A stretch of DNA of 64,000 nucleotides from positions 29,449,408 to 29,513,407 of the forward strand of contig CM050657.1 in NCBI GenBank assembly GCA_027574665.1, read 5' to 3'. Below the pieces are notes generated by a model. It was not told where the DNA came from and made no database searches. It saw nothing but the letters and a program-made list of their open reading frames with translations. This document shows, piece after piece, positions 57,435 through 64,000 of the stretch. How positions within the stretch are numbered: the stretch's first letter is position 1; every line of letters begins with the position of its first letter. The stretch comes from Rhynochetos jubatus. Lineage: Eukaryota; Chordata; Aves; Eurypygiformes; Rhynochetidae. The translations under genes were made by a program, and so were the position numbers.

Positions 57435-58268
57435 AGAGCCTGCACGCTGACCCAGGAGGAAAACAGTGTTGACCTGGACAGGCTGGAGAGCTGGGCAGGG
57501 AGAAACCGAATGCAATTCAGTAAGGGCAAGTGTAAGAACAACCCCATGTTCCAGTACAGGTTGGGGGCTGTTCTCTTGGAGGGCAGCTCTGGGGAAAAGG
57601 ACCTTGGAGTCCTGGTGACTCCAAGGATGACCATGAGCCAACAGGGTGCCCTCATGACCAAGAAGGCCAGTGGCACCCTGGGGTGCGTTAAGAGCAGCGT
57701 GGCCAGCAGGTCGAGGGAAGTTATCCTGCCCCTCTACTCTGCGCTGGTGAGGCCTCCCCTGGAGTGCTGTGTCCAGTTCTGGGCTCCTCAGCTCCAGAAG
57801 GACAAGGAGCTACTGCAGAGGGTCCAGCGCAGGGCCACTGCGATGATGAAGGGCCTGGAGCAGCTTCCATGTGAGGGAAGGCTGAGAGAGCTGGGGCTGT
57901 TCAGCTTGGAGAAGAGGAGGCTGAGGGGGATCTTATCAATGCTGATCAATATCTAAAGGGGGGTGTCAGGAGGATGGGGCCAGGCTCTGCTCAGGGGTGT
58001 CCAGTGACAGGACCAGGGGCAATGGCCATAAACTGGCAAACAGAAGGTTCAACCTGAACATGAGGAAACCCTTCTGCCCTGTGAGGGCGACAGAGCCCTG
58101 GGACAGGCTGCCCAGAGCAGTGGGGGGAGTCTCCTTCCCTGGAGACTTTCCAAAGCCGCCTGGACTTGTTCCTGTGTGATCTGCTCTGGGTGATCCTGCT
58201 GTGGCAGGGGGGTTGGACTTGATGATCTCTAGAAGGCCCTTCCAACCCCTAACACTCTCTGAATCTGT
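57435..58268 (+). mobile_element. CR1 LINE, 5'-truncated, plus strand
   Basis: About 830 bases of CR1: the C-terminal part of ORF2 followed by the 3' UTR (GGCAGGGGGGTTGGACTTGA, then CCTTCCAACCCCTAACACTC) and a terminus CTGAATCTGTGA. Left edge approximate. Its 3' end faces away from the minus-strand copy at 55258-55852, so the two form a long imperfect inverted pair. Confidence 0.95.
57450..57956 (+). pseudogene. CR1 ORF2 fragment (reverse transcriptase C terminus)
   Basis: Open to the TAA/TGA region at 57956 with CR1 motifs [57 protein letters not shown] and [15 protein letters not shown]. The segment between GKCK and NNPMFQY is about six codons shorter than typical CR1 (GKCRVLHLGRNNP), an in-frame deletion. 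The catalytic YxDD region is lost by truncation. Not functional. Confidence 0.9.
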
Positions 58269-58866
58269 GAAGGGTCACTTCAGTAGCTGACTAAAAAGCT
58301 TAGGGATGGGTTTAACACCCACCTGCTCAGCCTTCGCTTTTCCTGGACACCGCAGCGTTGCTAGGTGATACAGAAACAAGCCTTCATCAGATGGCAAAAA
58401 ACAGTTGACAGAGGTAAAATAAGTAAGAGGGGAGACTCCCCTATAAAAATCAAGTGATCTACCGTAATACTCAGGCCTGACATTTATGTTGCATCTTTCA
58501 TCCATAGACCTTTTAAAGTACGTGCAGAAAGAAGGGTAAGTATATACAATTCAGTCTCTTCTTTCCACGCTGGGGGAAGATGCTGTGTTTGCAATGTAAA
58601 CTTAAATTCAGGGTCCAAGAGGAAGGAATACTTCCCAGTAGCTTCTATAACTGAAAACTATTTAACTGGTGCTAGATACAGGCAAATACTTTGTCAAGTA
58701 TTTGGTCATTTTAATCATCTCAAGTCATGAACCAACACCTCAGAGGTGACAGTGTAAGCTGTGATTCAGGAATCTGTCAGTTCTTCCCTGTCACACCATT
58801 CTGTCATGGTGTGACATTTACATAGTTTTGGGTTTGTTTGGGGTTTTTTGTTTTTCTTTAACCATT

Positions 58867-58879
58867 TATATATATATAT
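58867..58879. repeat. Short (TA)n run
   Basis: TATATATATATAT in AT-rich DNA. Confidence 0.85.
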
Positions 58880-59124
58880 GTACTTGAATTGTATGTGCCT
58901 ATATTCTGGCACTACCTTGGCCAAAATCTGAACGTAGAAATGCAGATCAAAGTCAAAAACTGTGTTGAGTGACATGGTATGGTACACAGGATATCATGTC
59001 TGCAAGTGTGAGTGCTCAGAGGATAAACGTCTGTACAATACCTTTCAGTAACCTAAACGTGTGAGTAAAGGGAGTTTCCATAAGGCAAGTTGCTATGCAG
59101 CTTCTTTTACTGGTGTTTTTGGCT

Positions 59125-59137
59125 GGGGGGGGGGGGG
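59125..59137. repeat. G13 homopolymer
   Basis: Thirteen G on the + strand, followed by TGTGG. Intergenic. Confidence 0.85.
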
Positions 59138-62100
59138 TGTGGATTGGAGGGTAGGATTTGCTAACAGTGGCTTAGAGGGTCTATCCTGATACTAGGCAGG
59201 ATCTAAATATCAGTGGGATGTTAAAAATATTAAGATCAACCGCAGTACCTTATACGATTGCACAGGAAGTGTCAATATTTAACGCCGGTGGGGGGTGTAC
59301 CTCCTCATAACAGCCAACCAACCTTTCAGTTTTCAATTCAGAATGCGGTCCTATTTTAACCTCAGTTAAAATATGCATGATTTTGTCTTCACAGCTAATG
59401 TTTTAAAAAATTAATAAATGAAATATGAGACAAGCTGCTGATTGGAAGATCCACACTGTCGAGGAGGAATAGGAATAGCTGAGTTTTGCTCTGGAGAGTA
59501 AAACAATTAGCAAACAAGAATTTAATAAAGTAGTCTGGGGTCCTGGTGTCACTGGCTTTAAATCTGTGCTTCAGAAGGAGAGATGGATATGCCGGGGTGT
59601 TACATGAAGAATGGAGACGTTTCAAGGGTTTAGACTTTTAATTAAAGTAGCTCAGTAAAGTCAGGATATATATAGTCTCTTGAGTCAGGGTTTTTGCGTT
59701 AAAGCGGAAAACTTCCCATGCAAAGGTCATCAACACTTTTTGTAAAACTTCTTTAAGGCTTTCCCTTCTATCTGTTAGGTGTCGTGATGTCCATTTGTTT
59801 CGCTCAGGGTCACACGCAGTGCATTTAAGAATCTGGATTACTGGTACTTGCCTGTCTTTAAACTCATTCCTGGACTTCCATAAAGTTCATGCCAAATCTT
59901 GTATGCATATGGCAATATAGGGAAAATGGTGGGGATGTACTTTTTAAACTCCATTTGCTACTCTAGGTAGCAGCACATTTCTGTGATTTCTTTGCTTCCA
60001 GTTGTGCTTCTAGTGAGATCCTTGCAGTGTAGAAGTGGTATGTCATTTATTCCACAAATGGAGTGCATTTCCCTAATTCCTGGTTTGGTTTCTTTTTTAT
60101 TTCTGGATGTTCGCTTCCTGCTTCGCCTTCACAGAAACTGCATATTAACATTGAAGTCTATTTTCCGTTTGGGCAATTGCACCAGGCAGCCTTAGTAAAA
60201 CAGTAGGAACCACTACAGGTGGCTTTGTCACAGGTGATAGCTACTGTGCTGATGCAGCTCTGTTTCATGTGCTGTCTTCCTCTGCCACAGCCCCACTGTC
60301 TGCCCTTACCGAGGTCTTGGCTACAACCACAACAGTGCTATTAGTACTGGCCTGTAACAGCCCCCTTCAGCATATTCCTGTTGGTAAAGTGGCATGGAGA
60401 GGCACAGGTAGTCTAGAGTTTAAGAAACAGTTTTGGCACAGAACTATGCTTAAAATCTTTTCTTTGGCAGATACATGGACACGGTACTGAAGTGTCCGGA
60501 TATATGTTAGTTTATTGACAGAACAGTAAGTGGCAGTAATACAATCCAGCACATGCACTGGTTGGCCAAGATACACACATACTTACATAAGTGTTCTTTG
60601 CATTATCATAAAACTGACATTTCCATAACAGTTTTGTTATTAGAAAAAATAATCTTTGATTCTGTGTTTCACAGTAAGCAAGCTGTGGAAAGAACAACAA
60701 AAATCCCAAAAAGTTGAGGAAGAAAGAAAACCAAACGGAAGTCAGGTTGTTTCCAGTTATCTCCATTCTGAAGATTCATGAAAAATCTGTGAAAGGTGTT
60801 GTATATGCTTCTAAACCACTGTCTGTGCAATATTCAGACAAAGGTGGTTTAAAAAGGTGTAGAGAGAATTAAAATGTTCTTACAAGGTGAAGATGCATCT
60901 GTAGAGTCATTTGAAATGGGATTCAGAGTATGAAAAGAAAACTGCTGTGGCAGCTAGGTAAGTTGGGTGTCAAACATTTGAAACTTTGAATCCAGAATCA
61001 ATCCTTGATGACTCACTGGGCATCCTTACTGTGAAATTATTGCAGAAATTTAATTGCTACAAATGGTGTAATATAAAACACTATTCCAGATTTAGATACC
61101 CCCTATTATGTACACCCCCATTCACAGCCGCCAAACAAGTTGGGTTTTTCCCCATTCTGTAGCACACACTTGGCTGAGGAGCTGTAACAACTGCTTGTGA
61201 CAAGCACTGTAATAAGGAGGTGAAAAATCACTCGATGGGTTGAAAGAAACTTAGTTCAAGTTCCTGTATTTAGATACCCAGTCTGGAACATTTTCAGGCC
61301 AGTCTGAATGAGACAAGCAAATGCAGTCTTCCCTGCCCAGTCTGGAATAACGAGGGGTTTATATACAGTTAAAAACAGTGACAGAGGTCACAGGGAAAAC
61401 TCCTATTTTGTGCCACTCTTCCATGTGCTGCCTCCTTAGCGTCACACGTGTCTGTAGGGAACAGGTGGATTCTAGAGTGCCAGGACGGTATTTCTCCTAA
61501 GGAGCTGCATAAATAATTCAGGTCTTTCTGGTGACAAAATAGCCAAGGCAGTAAGTATTAGTTGGGAAGCTATTATTTTATTTCCATAAAGCAGTATGGG
61601 CAGAGTTAAAGGTACCTGGATCATACTTGCTCTACAACTTTCACTGCTAGTGTGAGTTGTGGTACTGCCTAGTAAAAGCGCAAGCTTTATTTTTAAGAGT
61701 GGACAAGACAAAGTAAGGGCATACCAAATCAAAAGTTACCTCCTTTCTGTTTTGAAAAAAATGAGTTTTCAAAGCATCTCTTTCATCCTAATACTGAAAA
61801 CAGTGTTTGGCGTTGGCAATCTCCTCTCAGAGCATGCCCCGGTCTCTTTGAACAAACACAGAGCTGCATCTCATTCAAACTGACACGCTCAGCAAAGGAG
61901 CTTGGTGGTTCCTCACTTGAGGAGGTGAGGAGAAGAGACTAGAGAAGGGGAACACAACTTGGTGTAGTGACAGTGTTTGATGTTTTACTGACTTGTTGCT
62001 ATCCATAGGCATCCAGAGCACTTTCTAGGTACTCGATCAGCTTGTGTTGCTGCCCCCCTTCCAGGTATGCAGGAGAAACTCCTTGATAGCATCATGAAGC

Positions 62101-62548
62101 GATTAAGTTCAGGGAATAGTTATGGGTTAAAACTAGCACTGCAAATTATTGAAATCAGTGTGCTTTATGTTTGCGTTTTCAAAGCGTACAGCAAACGTGT
62201 GACATCTTGACAGCACCCAAACATACTTACAGTCCGTGTCAGTTGGCTCTTAGGAGCTCTTAGAACTGGAGAGGAGAATTGCATCCAGTTTCCCTCTAAT
62301 CCCTGCTAAGAAAAATTAAAGATGACAAGGTATGATGTGTAAATTAAAAAAGAATTACTACAACAGGCTTTTTCTTGGTTTTTAATCTCTATTTAGAGAC
62401 AGGTGACATTGTACATACCAGAAATGAAATGTGCTTAAATTTCAGATTTTTTGTTTTACTTTAGGAACAGATCTATGCAAAATGTAAACATCCATGCAAA
62501 AGGTATAAAAAGACAGCGTGTTGTCAAAGGAACCTTATGTATACATTT

Positions 62549-62626
62549 TCAAAAGGTAGGTTTCATTTTAAACTTCTCTGGATTACACCCAGGCCCAGCA
62601 GTAGGATTCAGTACCACCATGACAGT
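62549..62626 (-). other. Minus-strand terminal-exon-like segment, unknown
   Basis: On the minus strand a long pyrimidine tract (TTCTTCTTTCTCTTCTTTTT) ends in CAG at 62627-62629, a near-ideal acceptor. It is followed by 25 open codons starting TVMVVLNPTAGPGCN and a TGA at 62549-62551. I do not recognise the peptide. The opposite strand also looks exon-like at 62465-62555, which weakens both readings. Confidence 0.2.
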
Positions 62627-64000
62627 CTGAAAAAGAAGAGAAAGAAGAATATGACGAGTTACAAAAAAAACCAAATTATCAAAGTTAATGACAAATTTAG
62701 GACTCGAAAGTAGTTACTTTTGCTTTCTATCATTGATCTTTTCATATTTTCTCTGGTAGCTGTTGAGAACCCATTGAGAAAGAACCTATTGGTAAGATAC
62801 ATCCCAGTGAGGCAAAACAAAAGCTGTTTTGCATTAATATTTTCATTGTAGTTTAATTATAACATTTCTTTCTGATTGGGAAATAATCGAGGTTCTTTTA
62901 GTATATATGCTCTAGTTCATGTTACTGTCATACACTGCTGGATCAGCATCATGGTAGTAGTAGCTTGAGCGTTACATCAGCTACACCTGGTGGGTCCTCG
63001 AGTTCACAGATCTCTCGACTCTGGCCAGACCAGTGACTTCAAGATAGCAGTTGTTCCTTCCGTGACTGACTTCTGTGGGTTCGGGAATTGGACAGTGTGG
63101 ATTGAGGGAAGTATGAATCAGCCAAGGGAAGAACAAAAGACCCTATTCACATGTTGTTTGTGTTTTCAAGGAAATGAGAGCTCCTTCGGAGTTGATAGTT
63201 GGTTAATGTAGAAACAGAAAATCTTTAAGATGAATGTCATTGAACTGATTGATTGAACAATTTTTACTTTATTACCAAAGGCGAGACTTTGGTGGCTAAG
63301 GTGCACAACATGCAAGCCACTGCCGAAGTGTTAGCAGTCTTACGGATCATGTTCAGAGTTGGAATTCCAGGAGGATTTGGTCATCCTCTCCCCTTAGAGA
63401 AGGCAGTCCAGTCCACTCAGGTGAAGCTGTGATCCACAGCTGGAGAAACCTGCACTACAGCTGCTCGTAATACTCCCTGTATGTAAAGAGCATCCTTCAT
63501 GAGGAATGTCAGTTTGCCAGCTGCTGTGTGTCCTGTTTAAACATAAAAAATGTTTTAAAAACACACCAATGCACTCAATCTTGCACAAAGTCTTCCTTAG
63601 CTTTAAAAATGTGTGATTACACAGGAAAATTTTTTACTCACGCTCTGTATTACACTACAGCACTTGCTGGATGGACGCACCACGGACTCCTTTTCTATGC
63701 TAGCAATAATTCATTCTGACATTGATACATGGTCCACAGAACGACGTGGAGCTGCTTTCCATCTCGGCACCTTGAACGCTGTTGCCTGCTATACCAGGCA
63801 GGCAGAAAATAAGGTTACGTGCAGAGCATCAAACCAGCGTGAGTTTTAACATCGCTTTTATTCAGCGTAACAGAAGGTAGGAACCAATCCAATTTCAAGT
63901 ACTAAGAGTTCTACAAATAAAGATGCTGTAGTTCTTCAACGTAAAGAAAAATCTGGGCTTGACTAGGGATCATGTTCAAATTGTCCAGAATAGCTTTTTC
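62627..64000. other. Intergenic DNA to window end
   Basis: No gene or repeat recognised. Frames up to 78 codons (63613-63849 on +) look like chance. AATAAA-type signals for a minus-strand transcript (TTTATT on +) occur near 63251 and 63857. Confidence 0.55.

Larger units (their letters stand above)
58269..62548. other. Intergenic DNA downstream of CR1
   Basis: 4.3 kb with a (TA)n run at 58867-58879 and a G13 tract at 59125-59137. Frames of up to about 85 codons exist on both strands but none resembles a known protein. RNF7, expected next from mammalian synteny, was looked for by its RING and C-terminal residues and not found. Confidence 0.6.

Noticed and set aside
57182..57676. 164-codon minus-strand frame
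   Set aside because: Mostly the complement of the plus-strand CR1 ORF2; a shadow frame.
1..64000. CRISPR arrays, operons, tRNA or rRNA genes, viral genes
   Set aside because: None seen. The window is vertebrate nuclear DNA with spliced genes; no regular repeat-spacer array, no cloverleaf-like sequence with A and B boxes, and no retroviral LTR or gag/pol frame was recognised.

Overview
This is vertebrate nuclear DNA, most likely from a bird. Genes are split by GT-AG introns, one promoter lies in a CpG island, and the only interspersed repeats I recognise are 5'-truncated CR1 LINEs, the family typical of birds and other sauropsids. Introns total about 44 kb for a gene that I recall spanning well over 100 kb in mammals, which also fits a bird. 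The gene order is the conserved ZBTB38 then RASA2, both on the + strand.

Layout: 1-455 is the 3' end of the ZBTB38 coding region, with three complete C2H2 zinc fingers, part of a fourth, and the tail. From 456 to about 4030 is its AT-rich 3' UTR or flank, whose end I cannot fix. From 4031 to 5439 I see nothing. A CpG island (about 5440-6330) carries the RASA2 promoter and exon 1. RASA2, a Ras GTPase-activating protein of the GAP1 family, then fills 5813-52197 as 24 coding exons. All introns are GT-AG and all phases agree, giving an intact predicted protein of 821 residues: two C2 domains, a RasGAP domain with arginine finger and FLR motif, a PH domain, a BTK zinc motif and a basic tail. A 3' UTR of about 2.4 kb follows (to about 54585) with several poly(A) signals and a very G-rich tract.

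The rest (54586-64000) is intergenic. It holds two CR1 copies in opposite orientation, simple repeats, and two exon-like segments of unknown meaning. I did not find RNF7, the next gene expected from mammalian synteny.

The two genes are not a pathway unit: ZBTB38 is a methyl-DNA-binding transcription factor and RASA2 a cytoplasmic/membrane Ras regulator. I found no undescribed system. The most checkable oddities are a shortened loop in the first C2 domain, an open upstream reading frame before the RASA2 start, a spliced-exon-like 102-base segment about 0.6 kb past the RASA2 3' end, and a near-perfect Maf/NRF2-type element in intron 5.
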